Shown here in pieces: positions 46,421 to 58,787 of a stretch of 64,000 nucleotides of DNA. This DNA is from Heliocidaris erythrogramma (taxonomy: Eukaryota; Echinodermata; Echinoidea; Camarodonta; Echinometridae). The stretch lies in contig CM046864.1 of the NCBI GenBank assembly GCA_025617745.1, forward strand, positions 33,051,239-33,115,238, given 5' to 3'. The notes under the pieces are model-generated. The model saw only the letters and a list, made by a program, of their open reading frames with translations. It was not told the DNA's origin and made no database searches. The position numbers were made by a program, and so were the translations under genes. Position 1 is the first letter of the stretch. Each line of letters opens with the position of its first letter.

Positions 46421-46750
46421 AGTGGCGGATTTGGGGGGGGGTGGGGCTGGGGCAATCCCAGTCGATGCCCCCCCCCTTTTAAAAAACAGTATGCATTGTG
46501 CCCCCCCCCCTTAGAACGAAAAACTTTTTTTTTGCTTGTCATATATTTATGGAGGGAAACTGGACTCTATAACCCCCCCCCCCCCCCCTCCCTACTGTGG
46601 TTTACTATGTAATTAATTGTTATACTGTTATGATGTTAAGTCGAGTTGAGTTGAAATAAATAAAATAAACTTGAAAAAAAAACTTGAAAAAAAAAACTTT
46701 TGAAGGGCTGGCAATTTTTTTTTTGTCGTCCATCCCCCCCCCCCCCCAAT
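46421..46750. mobile_element. CAGTGGCGGAT poly-G/poly-C element remnant
   Basis: Starts GCAGTGGCGGATTTGGGGG and contains several poly-C runs and GGGCTGGCAATTTTTTTTTT. It resembles 55933-56160 (CAGTGGCGGATCCAGGGGG). Such ends occur in hAT-like MITEs. Right boundary unclear. Confidence 0.4.
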
Positions 46751-46780
46751 CACAGAATTAGTATAGAAAGAAATAGTAAC

Positions 46781-46875
46781 AGTAACATCAAAGTACCTGC
46801 ATTGAAAGGATAAATAACATCAAGGTACCTGCATTGAAAGGATAAGTAACATCAAACTAATCCTGCGTTGAAAAA
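46781..46875. repeat. 32-bp tandem repeat
   Basis: AGTAACATCAAAGTACC plus TGCATTGAAAGGATA occurs at 46781-46812 and 46813-46844, with a diverged third copy. Confidence 0.85.
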
Positions 46876-47739
46876 ACATTGAAAACAAGTGAACAATAGG
46901 ACTAAGAAACCAATTAACCGTGATGTTATTGTTTGCCTCCATTTTAAAAGTGAATTGCCTAACATTACAAACAAGTTGTGAAGCTGTAGAATTTCTACCG
47001 CTTCATATATAAATTCTGCTGATTTATTCGCTCTTCTTATTCTCCTGACGACGGCCAGAGCATTCTGACCGGAACGTGGAGTTTATAATCCAACTCACAT
47101 GGTTTTACCGCATACCTTTTTTTCTGAATTACAACTTCACCATTCAAACCTTCAAATCCGATATGGATGTAATATATGTAATATATGTAGTATATCCATG
47201 CATAGAGCTAGAGGGAGCAACTTGATCTTGCCTTGAATCTGTGGTTTAATACTCAGAGAAATTAAGGCCATGAAAACATAAAATGCATATAATCAGCACT
47301 GGTACGTCCCTTGTAGGAAACAAAAATGAGCAAAACACGAATTTATTGTCATTTTCTTTTCAGGGGGATTAGGGCCCCCTTATATGAGTCTTGGGAGGAC
47401 TGACGGATTGAATTTTCCCTACTATCCTCCCATCACCCTAGCGCGAGGGGAGACGGGAGTAATATTCTCTATGTATTAATATCATTGTGGAAACATTTTT
47501 GAAGGAAATTTTGGTTGGGGGGGGGGGCGCTCCTTCTTTATACCGTGGCAACCGATATTGCTAAGTGACGTGACCTCCTACACCTCCCTCCTCTGAATGA
47601 TGTCTACAGATCTGTTTAGTCTGTCCTAAGTGAATGAATAATATATTTGAGGCGTTATAAAATAACATGTTTCCAATGGTATGAGGGCCATTCTCCCCAT
47701 TCATGTCAATTTAGTTGTTAATTGATAATAGGAATGATT

Positions 47740-47845
47740 TATGCGACAGCCATGCACCCAAATGTGCGGTTAGGTAAACCCTAAACACTAACCCCAACCC
47801 TAACCCTATATATTGCTTTCATTTTGGGTGGCTGTCGCAAAAGGA
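47740..47845. mobile_element. palindromic MITE with telomere-like core
   Basis: GCGACAGCCATGCACCCAAA and TTTGGGTGGCTGTCGC are inverted arms. The core contains AACCCTAAACACTAACCCC then AACCCTAACCCT, close to the animal telomere repeat TTAGGG in reverse. Confidence 0.6.
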
Positions 47846-47915
47846 AGTTTACCATAGTATATGCTTCCATGATATGAGTAAAAGTAGAAATAAATTAAAT
47901 TTAAATAGAGAGTCC

Positions 47916-48165
47916 TTAACCCCTTCCATGCCACCACATTTTGAGCAATTGTCAAAAATGAACTTTCAATTTATTAAACATTCAGGTTTAATGATTTCTA
48001 TTCTATAGCAAACTGTGCAAAGATATATTGCATAGGAATAAACATTATATTGAAGGCACAGGTTTCTGTATGAGGAAGAGTTTTCAAGCCATTCTGAGCC
48101 TAAACGAAATGTTCAACACTCCAACATTTGGGCGGGATATGCTGAACACGCATGGTGGGGGTTAA
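47916..48165. mobile_element. TTAACCCC...GGGTTAA MITE, copy 2
   Basis: TTAACCCCTTCCATGCCACC to GCATGGTGGGGGTTAA, same family as 35902-36149 in opposite orientation. Confidence 0.7.
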
Positions 48166-48655
48166 ATATGAATTAGTGGCCGAACCTCCCCCTTTTTTTT
48201 TACATTCTACCAGTTACATGTACCTCCCCTTCACCTTGTCTCATTGAACATCAATCCCCACAATAAAAAACAAAAACAATTGAAGCACAGAAAGAATTAA
48301 GTTCAAATAAGAAACAGCTTCCCCCCAAAAAAAAAAAATGTTGAAAGTTTAGTTTATAAAGTATAATGAATTCTTACACTAATCAAATTTCCAAAGGAGC
48401 CGAATTTTCACAACTAAAAGGCAGAAAAGTTTACAGGCACCTGAATCGATCCGAATCGATCGCAGCGACCGCTCCCGGGGGATGTCTCATTGAGACCTCT
48501 ACATCCTCCGCTTAAATCACTTGTTGAATTAAAAAGCAGATTGCAGTTGGGGCAGATTTTGATACCCAAAACAGGGAAACTCGTTTATAGATCTCTGATT
48601 TTTACCATTTTAATAGCGATTTTATATCTTGCTTGGTATTTTACATCCTATAGCT

Positions 48656-49465
48656 CAGGGGTTCTCAAACTTTTTCCTTGAAGGGCCAGATGGGACTCAA
48701 ATGAAACTTGATAGGGCCAGAGCGAACTGGAGACTTCAAAAATAACCAATGTGCGTGAAGCGCACATCACGAGCGCGGAGCACGAAGTCCCTTGTGGCCG
48801 GGATCCGCTTAAGGGCCCTGGAAGTTCAGGGGTTTTAGATGCTCTCTGGTTCAATCTGAGCCTTATTTGGGGAGTATTTTATACAACAAATTTATAAGTT
48901 TTATATGAAAAACAGGCAATATTTGAGAAAAATTCAAAATGCAGCGGGAGTCAATAGTGATAATAAAAAATTGTACTTTTTTAAAGGATATTAATCATTA
49001 TTATACCTATGTCAGTTTTATTGCAACTGGAACTGAGGAGACAGATAAGTACATACGACTGTGTGCGCACATGTTATCATGCAGCCTGTTATCAACGTTT
49101 GATGTTAAACTACTGCTATCAGTACAGCACTGGTACACGCCATGCGGGCCGTGCCATACACAGCGCTAGCCTATGCCTATGGGATGCCATCTGTGCGATT
49201 CAGTTAGTTACGATCTTTCATAAAATCAAATACTGAAGTAGAACAGACAGACACGACACAAAACTCAATGAACTTTGTTTAAAAGTCAATTAATTTGACT
49301 GTCATTACTTTTATTACGGTTGCATGGACACACAATGTAATCGTATTGAGGCATGTTTCACATTGTGATAAAAAATGATAAAAAATGATTAAAAAGAGAA
49401 AAGAAAACAGCCGAGTCTCGCGGGCCGGATTGAGAAGTTCCGCGGCCCTTAATTTGAGAACCCTG
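48656..49465. mobile_element. hAT-like element with 8-bp TSD CTATAGCT
   Basis: 810 bp. Terminal repeats CAGGGGTTCTCAAACT / AATTTGAGAACCCTG, flanked by CTATAGCT at 48648-48655 and 49466-49473. The CAGGGGTTCTCAA terminus and 8-bp duplication are typical of hAT transposons. No transposase, so non-autonomous. Confidence 0.85.
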
Positions 49466-49810
49466 CTATAGCTATTTGAGGATTACATCATCATAGACCT
49501 CTATTTAGCCAACTGAGAGGAACCGTAAAAAAAGAAATTGACCTAATTTGGAACACATTACCGAACTATATCCACCCCCCCTTCAGCACATCTTCTTCGT
49601 ATCATATCTGAATTTGATACCCTTTTTCTTGATTTTTGCTTGCTTTTTTTTAATACGCGTAACCCGGTTATGCGCTTATTGCTGAAAAGGTACCCCTTTT
49701 ATCAGTTTTCTTATACATGGATGATGCCTGATGGATCGGCCCCAATGAGAAATGCCCTCCCTCCCCGTAACCATGAAGCTACAAAATAATGATGTAACTC
49801 TATGCGTGAA

Positions 49811-49844
49811 ACCAAGGAGTTACAGATACTTGTAACTCCTTGGT
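49811..49844. repeat. perfect 14-bp hairpin
   Basis: ACCAAGGAGTTACA and TGTAACTCCTTGGT separated by six bases. Confidence 0.9.
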
Positions 49845-49901
49845 GAAACATTGTACACGCAGTATATGTAGAAATAGACGTGCACTGTTCGAACAGAAAA
49901 A

Positions 49902-50036
49902 AAAAAACGATGATTTATTGCGTCGTCTGCCATGTCCGCCCACAGTAGCTGTACTATCACCTCTGCCGTTTGCGAGACGCGATAGTACAGGTACTGTGGG
50001 CAGATATGGCAGACGACGCAATAAATAATCGTTTTT
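49902..50036. repeat. 56-bp-arm hairpin, 22-nt loop
   Basis: Left arm 49902-49958 and right arm 49981-50036 pair with few mismatches (TTATTGCGTCGTCTGCCAT against ATGGCAGACGACGCAATAA; GTACTATC against GATAGTAC). In transcribed DNA this would fold like a long pre-miRNA or small foldback. Confidence 0.8.
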
Positions 50037-50283
50037 TGGTAAGTTGTAAGTTAGTTAACTAAATTTAAGTTAGGGAGCGCAATAAAGTAATAGTTTAAGC
50101 TTGATTTGGTGCTATAATTACTTCAAGAAAGGATGTAATTTAATCAAAAAGCATGTAGTCGCTATTTTGTAGTCGCGGTTCGCAACGCTTTTGAATGGCC
50201 AGCTTGTAGTTGGCGGTATAGTTCGTCAATATGACCATTGCTTGCTGATGTGGTATAGTTAGGGTTACATCAGCTGTTTCTAG

Positions 50284-50421
50284 ACTATTCCATGCCGTAT
50301 ACAACTCTACAGAAATTCATATTTTCCCAGGACAGTGACTGCTTGGAATGCGCTCCCAAAAATCACTCTTGATGGCACTTCATTGGAGGCCTTCAGGAGA
50401 GCGCTTCCACCTAACATCTAG
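50284..50421 (+). pseudogene. non-LTR reverse transcriptase C-terminal relic (plus strand)
   Basis: The frame ending at a TAG (50419-50421) reads YFPRTVTAWNALPKITLDG and ends SLEAFRRALPPNI. FPRT..AWN.LP followed by a FR..L motif is the typical C-terminus of LINE polyproteins of L2/CR1/Jockey/RTE types. Only about 45 codons remain. Confidence 0.65.
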
Positions 50422-50585
50422 ACCATGGAACTAGATTTTTACTTGCATTCGTTTTATTGAATGTACCAACAAGTAATCACTGCACATGAGCACCCAAGTC
50501 AATTCCTTAGCACTACATCCTTACTTATGCCTTATGGATCCTGCCGAGTATCGTCGTAGAAGTAGAAGTAGAAGAATCGTATTTA

Positions 50586-51100
50586 TTACAAATCTTGTGC
50601 TTCAATCATATCGCCTCGAGCCCTCCTGTAAGTGTAAGCTAAGGTAGGGATATTCAACTTCCTCAATCTTTGTGCATAAGGCAGCCCCTTTAACTCTGCG
50701 ACTAATCTAGTTGCTCTTCTTTGGACATTTTCCAAAGCATGTTTGTATATAAAAATAATAAGGTGGGGGCTCCACACAGCATGAGCGTACTCTATTTGGC
50801 CTTTAGTTTTGGGGGCACACAAGCGATTTGTACAAGAGTGAAAAATTATCCTTATCTAAATAAACAAAGGTTCGTCTGATTAAATTCATATCTTAGTCTG
50901 TTTGCCTTATTCATCATTTCATGAATGATCTTTGTATGTAAATGTTTTTCAAAGTTTAGCTTATCAATATCAAATATCATCAATGAATCAGTGATTGAGT
51001 GAATCACCACTCCCAAATCTCTCTCAGATGACACTTGCTTGAGCCTTGCAAGTTGAGGGCACTGCACACAAGTCACCAGCACAAGTCACCAGCATTCACT
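50586..51100 (-). pseudogene. non-LTR reverse transcriptase relic (minus strand)
   Basis: Minus-strand pieces in order: SSERDLGVVIHS, KLNFEKHLHTKI, MMNKANRLRYEF, then IEYAHAVWSPH, ALENVQRRATRLVAELKGLP and RLRKLNIPTLAYTYRRARGD. This is the well-known LINE region ERDLGVV..KA..L..YA..VWSP..LE.VQRRAT..I.GL..L.Y..RL..L.L.TL..RR.RGDM. Frames are broken and small insertions occur, so it is a dead fragment. It points toward the plus-strand relic at 50284. Confidence 0.8.
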
Positions 51101-51966
51101 CAAAGCGGCATGAAATCTATGAAGGAACAAAATACTACAGACATCTTACCATCTACCAACTGGGACACCTTTCAGTTTCACACACGAAGCTGCTGACTGC
51201 TGTGTAACTTGTGTGGTTATGATTCATTCTCAGGCGCTATGGCCAGGCGCAGGCTAGGCTAGGCCAGCCGGCCGGTCAGTCAGTCAGATCAGGGCACAAA
51301 CCCGGGATTAATCAGGTGACAAGTCTCGCGCTAGTCTAGATTCTATCCGTTTTTTATTTGGTTTATTCCCCTACGCTGCTATTTCTTCAGCTCTATATAC
51401 ACTCATATCCATGCACACAAAGCGCGACTCTACCAAGGTGATATCAGATTTATTTTAAGTTTGACGTTATAAACCTGATTTATATAAGATTGAAAGTTGG
51501 ATATTACACACACATGTATGGCGTAATGATCATCATTTAGTGATGATATTTATTCATCTTTCTTCCTTTCACAAACAATGAACATAAAACTGATTTATTC
51601 AAAATAATATATAGGTTGTGAAAACTACCAATATTTCAACGTTTTTTACCCAACGTAAATTTGTCCATTTAAAAGCTTTTTCTTGACGAAACATCATGTA
51701 GGCCTATCATGTCACACACAGTAAAGAAATTATCCGATAAGGTGATAGATATTAACTCATTTTATGTTATCCCAAATGGAATGATATAGTTTTACTGGAT
51801 GCGCATTTTGCATGAAAAACACTATTTGAATGTACAAGGGCAATTCCATGGTAACAGAATTACAAATTGTTTGCTCACACATACTTTTCGGTAAAGTTTT
51901 GGAGTTTGTGCACTAAGTTTGTACTTTGGTCCCCTTCCTATACGAATTAATAATCTGAGATGTATT

Positions 51967-53325
51967 CAGTGGCGTATCCAGGGGGGGGGCGCAACAGGCG
52001 CGCGCCCCCCCTATTGGCCGTCGTAAAAAAAAAAAATAGCAAAAAAAAAAAAAAATCCTCATACTAATTGAAAATATTGTTCATTAAATAGGCTTCAAAA
52101 TTGGTCACATATATAGAACTGCCAAGTAGTACGTTTTTAACGTATTAATACGTTTTTTGGAGTAAAATACGTCCGTACGTTTTTCTGTGCGAAAATCCGT
52201 TTTTTGAAAATTCCGAGTATGGTTGTTCGAACTTACACTACGTACATACCCTACAACTACCTTATCTTGTCTATGTGCACTGTTTGTGCTAACATGTACA
52301 GTGTATACGAAGCATGGGTGTGAGAACAAACAGTGTACATTGACAAGATAACGTACTGTGCAGTGAATCCATGTTATGCATGATGGCAGTGCACGATTGT
52401 GCTATCGCGAGATATAGGAAATCACAGCCCCTAATAACCGGCATTTGTCCTCTGAGAACTGATTCTAAATTTTGCAAATGAGTCCAAATGGAATATCATC
52501 GCTATTTTTCATGATTCAGGTGAGAGATAATGTCTAATTTGTTGGTTAATCTGTTGAAATATTCTCTTGAAAAAATCCCTACTGGAAAGTGAATTCCAGC
52601 AGGGATTTTTTCAAGAGACTATGATCAAGGTACAAGGATACAGGTGCCAAGTCTTCCCCAGCACCAGCGGCCTAGATAATTGGTAGTGTGGTGGGTACAG
52701 TGCGTGCATATCGTGAATCGTTCTTCATGACCAGGCTTTTGTGGCTTGTTTTCTACTCTTCCCGCCCCCCCCCCCCCACTCAGTATTATTTAGGGTACGC
52801 GTATGCTTGTTCCCTCCCTTTGAAAGCACCCCCTATCTCAGGGCTGCCAAAATTTCTGAACCCCCCTATCGCGGGCTTTGCGCGGGCTTTTCCTGCTTTG
52901 GAGACCCCCCTAAATTCAGAACACTGCTCAATGTACCCCCATATCTCAGGACAGACACCAACCCCCTCCCAAGTAAGCTGTCATTACAATACCTTGGAAG
53001 AGATGGGGGCCAGTGTTTCTACTTTTCAAAATGAAATAATCCTGGCTGAATGAGCTATCAAAACTAGCAGGAATTTCAGGAATTTGATCCTGGGATTTGA
53101 TCGATTTTTCAAGATATTTCATAACCCCCCCCTTTTTTTTAAATTTCTCAGGTGTCGAAGAGAGAGAGAGAGAAAGAAAAACACCCCCCTTTTTAATGAA
53201 ATCTCCGGGTGAAAGATAAAAAACACCCCTTTTTTTACAATTCACGGGCCGGATTGTGTCGCCCAAAAAATACCCCTTTACCGGAGATTTTGGGAACACG
53301 CATGCGGTCCCTTCGACCTCCGAGT

Positions 53326-53361
<36 letters not shown>

Positions 53362-54227
53362 GGGCTACTCTTTAACTTTATGTTGGGGTGTTTGAATTTA
53401 GCTGTGGTTAACTACATACGATCAGGGAATTCCTGGAATGTTATAGAATGAAGATAAAGTAATTTTCCATGGAAAAAAAATTTAGTTCCTGGTTTTGAGT
53501 TTAGATCTTACTATAGGCAACTGGGCAAGGTGAATTTGCATGTGGTGTGGTAAAAAGCAGATCAATTTTCTAAAATATTAAGTTAATCATGTCAATATTT
53601 CTTTATAATGTACTGTAGATTAATGAATTTAGCCCTCTAAAGAACAAGAAAACGTACCAACTTCAGGGGGCTTCGCTCCCTGAACCCTCAAAAGAGGCTT
53701 TGCCCCTCGACCCCATCAGGGGCCCTGAGCGGGCCCCTGTACCTCCGGCTTGGGTTTTCAGGATTTTTTTGAGCTGAAGGAAGCAAACATTCAAACCCGA
53801 GTATGCAGCTCAGCAAAATGGAGCTGCTTCGAGACGAGACGAGTTCAGTGCCTGTTGCAAACTGTGCGGGGCACAATTTTGACCAGTATTTTTTTATTTT
53901 TTAATGCATTCACATGAAACGACTTTATGCAACTGAAGGCGTTCTTATTACAGAAATGTACAGTAGTCGCATTAGCATTTTTAAGGAAAATAGCGACAAA
54001 CATATAAAACCGGCAAAATATGTTTTTTCACCTAAAAATATGTTTTTTTCTAGCTGAATAATATGTTTTTTTTTTTTTAAAGTGATAGGTTGGCAGCTCT
54101 GCATATAGCACTATTTTGCATCTCAGCCCTTCTTCAGAAGCAAAAATTTTCCAAAGACCCCTCCCCCATGACGGCGATCAATAATTCCTGGCGCCCCCCC
54201 TATTAGAAAATCCTGGATACGCCCCTG
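51967..54227. mobile_element. 2.26-kb DNA transposon with 10-bp TSD
   Basis: Ends CAGTGGCGTATCCAGGGGGG and CCTGGATACGCCCCTG are inverted repeats. GAGATGTATT (51957-51966) and GAGATGTACT (54228-54237) are a 10-bp target duplication with one mismatch. The interior has a poly-G run of 34 (53326-53359), a 25-bp hairpin (52563-52618) and no recognisable transposase. A 9-10-bp TSD suits Mutator-like enzymes, while the termini resemble hAT MITEs; class left open. Confidence 0.75.
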
Positions 54228-55932
54228 GAGATGTACTCATTCTTTCACCTGAACTATTTCATACCCAAATTCTCTCACTTAAATTAATTATATTCTGGTA
54301 TATATATATATACCATGGTAGCGGAATTACCAGAAAACGGTGGTATTTTTAAATCTCTTATTTCCATTAAATATCCTTTGAAATGTACAAGCCATTTATT
54401 GCAGATTCATGTTTGATTCAGCAAACTGTTTGTTCAACTTAATTGTGATAGGAAGAGATTGAGAAATAACATGACAGACAGTGTAGTATTTGCTCTTTTT
54501 CTGAGATAAGTCATTGGTAACGGAATCTTTGAAATTTACTAAGAAAACTAAAGGTTCTTCAATCTCCTGTAAATTCTAATGTTTATAAATTTTTATACGC
54601 AGTCAAGTGAACAAAAAAAGGCCATAAGGCCATTATGAAAAGGTATCTGTGAATGCACTGGAAATGGTTAAGATTACAAAATTATAGTCGAGGTAAGCAG
54701 CAACTGCTTGGTATATTTGTGTTTAATTTTGTCAGTTGAGTTGCAGGCATTTAATCATCAACATAAATAAACAATCATGATTATTTAAACATTATTCCAT
54801 AATAGCTATGGTAACAGAATAATTACGTCATGTTCAATCTCAATATTAACTCAATCATTCATTGGCTATATTCTTCTCATATAATTATTTATGAAGGTTT
54901 TCCTCTACTAATTAAAATCCTTAAAAAGATAGACTTGCAGTTTAGTCACCTGCAGATCTCTCTAAACCATCGAAAGGAGAAATTTAAAATGCACTGTGAA
55001 GGATTGACATGCAAAAGCAAAACAGCAAACAGGTGTGATTGAGTAAAAGTATGGTAAATTGCATTTTATATCTTACATGTATGTGAAAATCACATGGAAA
55101 ACATAGTTATCTGTAAAGCTAAAGTCAGCTTTTGTTTTAATGTTTATTCTATATTAATGAATGCCAGAATATAAATAAAAGAAAATTCAAAAGAGTTTGC
55201 AATTTTTTGACAGGAACTCTAATGACAGAAAGATCAGTAAATGAATGGTAGGTGAATATTCACACCGACATATACCAAGACCTAAAAAGCAACCAACAAA
55301 CAAATCCAAACAGGTGTTTCATAATAAATTGGGCTCTTTTTCATAAAATCGATGTTGTCTAAATCTGAAAATTCCTCATTTCTATAACCATATGCTAAGT
55401 GATGTAAACATACACATTTATCATTCATACTGGATTGTTTGCGTCTTTTTTCTTTTGCAATTAATGACACTTCAGAGCTACTTCACATACGATATATGCA
55501 TAAAACACATGTTCCAACTTCTCAATCACATTTTAACCTTTTTTTGCATGATGGTAATTCCGTTACCACAAATTTGGCCAAACAGAAAAAGATATTCAAA
55601 TAAGTGTTATCGGAAGTTTTAAGGTGCAAGTTGAAATCAGAGAATTTTCAGTTTCCCGGGAAAGCTATCACCCATTTATGGTCACGGAATTACAACCATA
55701 TTGTAGTAGATTTTAAACATGCTTCCTGAAAATACTGGTTTGATATATGTCTCATACCTTGGAACACAAGTTGCGTACGCATACGCGATTATAATGAAAG
55801 TTAATGCATGAGACACGTACACAAATTGACCAATGTATTTATTTCATCATAATCATTACATTGCCCAAAATATTTATTAAACAGCAAACAAATGTCAAAC
55901 ATGCATTGTGCAAATTCTGAATGAGATGGGTC

Positions 55933-56160
55933 AGTGGCGGATCCAGGGGGGGGGGGGGGGGGCACAGCCGGCCCGTGCCCCCCCTTTTGGAAGAGAAGTA
56001 TGAATTTTGACCATAGACGATCCGCCATTTTCTCGATTGTGCCCCCCCCCCATTTAGACTGAGGACCTTTTTTTTTTTTCTTTTTTTTTTTGCTTGTCAG
56101 GGAATTACTGAGCGATTTTTGAAGGTTTGGCGAATTTTTTTTTTGTCCCTGTACACATTG
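55933..56160. mobile_element. CAGTGGCGGATCCAG poly-G element remnant
   Basis: Begins TCAGTGGCGGATCCAGGGGG and contains poly-G, poly-C and T tracts with GATCCGCCATTTTCTCG. Same family style as 46421-46750. No TSD found. Confidence 0.45.
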
Positions 56161-56692
56161 TAACATTTCAGAATAATGTATCAAAAGTTTCTCACTTGCT
56201 TAAAACCCAAATAAGAGTTATAAAAAGTGTCCATCATGTTTGAAAATGGCTGTTGCTATGGAAACAGTAAGAAAACAACTCATATTTGAGCACAAAAAAT
56301 AACACGATCCACCGGAAAAAGTAAATATTAATATATTGTATATGATTATCTTCTCTTTTACAGGACACTCAGTTATAGTTGTTTTAGTAAAGGGGTGATG
56401 GATGTGACCACATGTGTTGGCCGTTACCATGGTAACAAATATATTTATTGTGTTGTATTTCTAATACTATGGTTGTTTTCAACATGAAATAATGGTAAAC
56501 ATCAAATAATTTTTGCCGCCCGTTTGATTATATTCAATTTTTGTTATTTGGAGTAGAGCTAAATTTGATTTATAAAAAAGCTGTTGCCATGGAAACAGAA
56601 TGTTAATGAAGATGAAATCTTTCAACCAAATAAAGAAATGTGACCTATCGATACAAAATAGATGTTAAACAACATAATTTTTATGCAAATTA

Positions 56693-56970
56693 GTGATCCG
56701 ATGATGTCATAAGCTCACTTTTCCTGTTGTATAGTTTTATTATATATATGATATATATGAAATTTCAAATATTTCATTTTTTCATAGATGTGTATAAATA
56801 TTCTCTTCATTGTATCACAATAAGTCATAATAATGATGATCTTACACATTCTATGAGGAGTCAAACTTTGTTTTACATTCTTGAAGAAGAAAATTGAAAT
56901 ATTTGAAATTTCATATTTAAATACAAAAGGAAAAGTGATCTTATGACATCATCGGCTCAATAATTTGCAT
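56693..56970. repeat. long inverted repeat, about 85-bp arms
   Basis: ATGCAAATTAGTGATCCGAT mirrors ATCGGCTCAATAATTTGCAT; GATGTCATAAGCTCACTTTTCC mirrors GGAAAAGTGATCTTATGACATC in 20-mer parts; GAAATTTCAAATATTTCA mirrors TGAAATATTTGAAATTTC. The spacer is about 115 bp. Probably a foldback MITE. Confidence 0.75.
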
Positions 56971-58787
56971 ACAGCCCATGTTATGCACATTACTGTTTCA
57001 TGAAACAATGCAAAACATTAAAATGCCACAATGTTTCGTTTTTTATCCGATTTTGATGAATTTTAAACCTTTTTTTGTGTTTAATTTTATTTTATTGATT
57101 CAACACAATTTTTTGGGTGAACTTGGCCTTCAAAGCTAGTTGTGGATGGGTTCTTCATGGACGTTGTCATGGTTGATAATGAGTTACACATCACGAAACT
57201 ACTGGAATTTGAAAATTACCACACATTCCCTATTGAACAACATGCAGCAAATGTCAGATTCTTAATATATATAATCTGAGCTTCAATTCAAATCTTTCTA
57301 GATATTAGAAAGAAATGTTTTGATTAAAGAGTGTCAACATTTTTGCTAGCTCACAAACTTTAAAAACTGTAAAGCTGGTACAGACATTAGCGCCCACTCC
57401 ATTAAAATTACGTCTGAATGGCTTTCATCATTTGGTCGACCACTCGGAAGTCGGTCTCGCCAAGGTTATTTATAATTTATCAAAATTATATTGGACATGT
57501 AAGAAACCTTGCCTATATAGGATGGATGGGCCGGTCACATAGCAGTTCCCTAGCTATAACCGAAATGCAGTCCCAAATCTGCCCCTGACAGTGGCCAACC
57601 TTTTTACTGTGGTGAAAATGGGTGAAGTCTGATCGGGCCTTTACTGTCAGAGACACAGAACTTATGGATGATTAAAACCCCTAGCTCTCTTTTAACATGT
57701 ATGCAGGTTGATGCATATATGGAGCTTACTATCAGAGCAACAAAATACTATCAAACTATCAGTTTTCGACATTATACTTATAATTATTTAAATAATGCTG
57801 AATCAGATTTACAAAAAATGTAAGTTACAATTTGCGATATTGCATACTAAATCAATGGTTAAAAATCTTTGATATCTGGGTTTTTCTTTTAATTTGTTGT
57901 GCAAATTAAAGCCAAACTTTATTTCATTTCTATAATATAAGTTATCATTAACTATAAATGAACATTATAGCATTTATATATATATCATTATGGTTCACTA
58001 TAAATTCACTGTGCGGTCCACAAACATAGCATTTTCCTTAAAAAAAATAAAGTCATGTGAATTCAATGGGTCAATCTCCGGGAGGTGGAACATCATATCA
58101 GAAAGTGAGAGAAATAAACAACAATATTCAGTGATGGTGTGTCATGTATCCATATCGAGATAATGGAATTATATACTTTTGGGAAGAGCAGACTTAAGCA
58201 GTATCAAGGGGTTATGTGAAGACAATACTCTGTATGATACTGTGTATATTGTCTTATGTAACACAATGACACCAGCAGGACTCTAGTGGAGCAATGTACA
58301 TTTATCCTAATATGCAAGTCAATGAATGTGCAGATCTGCAAAACATCTTACCATACAGACAGCACATTTAATCTTTGGTGGGGTATGATTTTATGTTTTC
58401 AGAATGAAAGGCAGAGATGATTTTATCTGGTAATAGATCGTATCTATTACAAAATATATCATTATTTGTATACATGGAATTTAATTTAAGGTCATTTATT
58501 ATAACTTTCCTTGGGAGCAAGGGTGAGGGTAGGGTGTGGGATGGGGGGGGGGGGGGGGGGGTCCTCCTCCCACACCAGGTACTTTTTCAAAAACCTGTCT
58601 ATAAAATTTGCATTGCGGCATCCCGAAATGGTTTTATGTGTGATTAAATGTTGTTAAATAATGAATTAAGATAATTATTACTTTTAAGTTAATGTATCAT
58701 AATTCTCACTTTTTTATCCAAAAATATTGGGGGGGGGGGGGGTGATAATACAGGCCACCTCCACCTCAAATTTCAATGGGGGACATA
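56971..58787. other. intergenic, no gene seen
   Basis: AT-rich unique sequence with poly-G runs near 58543 and 58731. An X-box-like GTTGTCATGGTTGAT lies near 57164. No exon recognised. Confidence 0.4.

Larger units (their letters stand above)
51848..56598. repeat. dispersed ATGGTAACNGAATTAC / X-box-like motif series
   Basis: Nine sites: 51848-51863, 54315-54330, about 54513-54527, 54809-54827, 55554-55567 (reverse), 55678-55693, 56252-56267, 56423-56436 (GTTACCATGGTAAC) and 56583-56596 (GTTGCCATGGAAAC). The consensus is GTTGCCATGGTAACAGAATTAC or parts of it. The left half fits the RFX X-box (GTNRCC-RGYAAC). The intervening sequence is not visibly repetitive. Confidence 0.6.

Noticed and set aside
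52688..53451. Overlapping frames of 80-121 codons
   Set aside because: Proline/glycine-rich translations of poly-C/poly-G tracts; no domain recognised.
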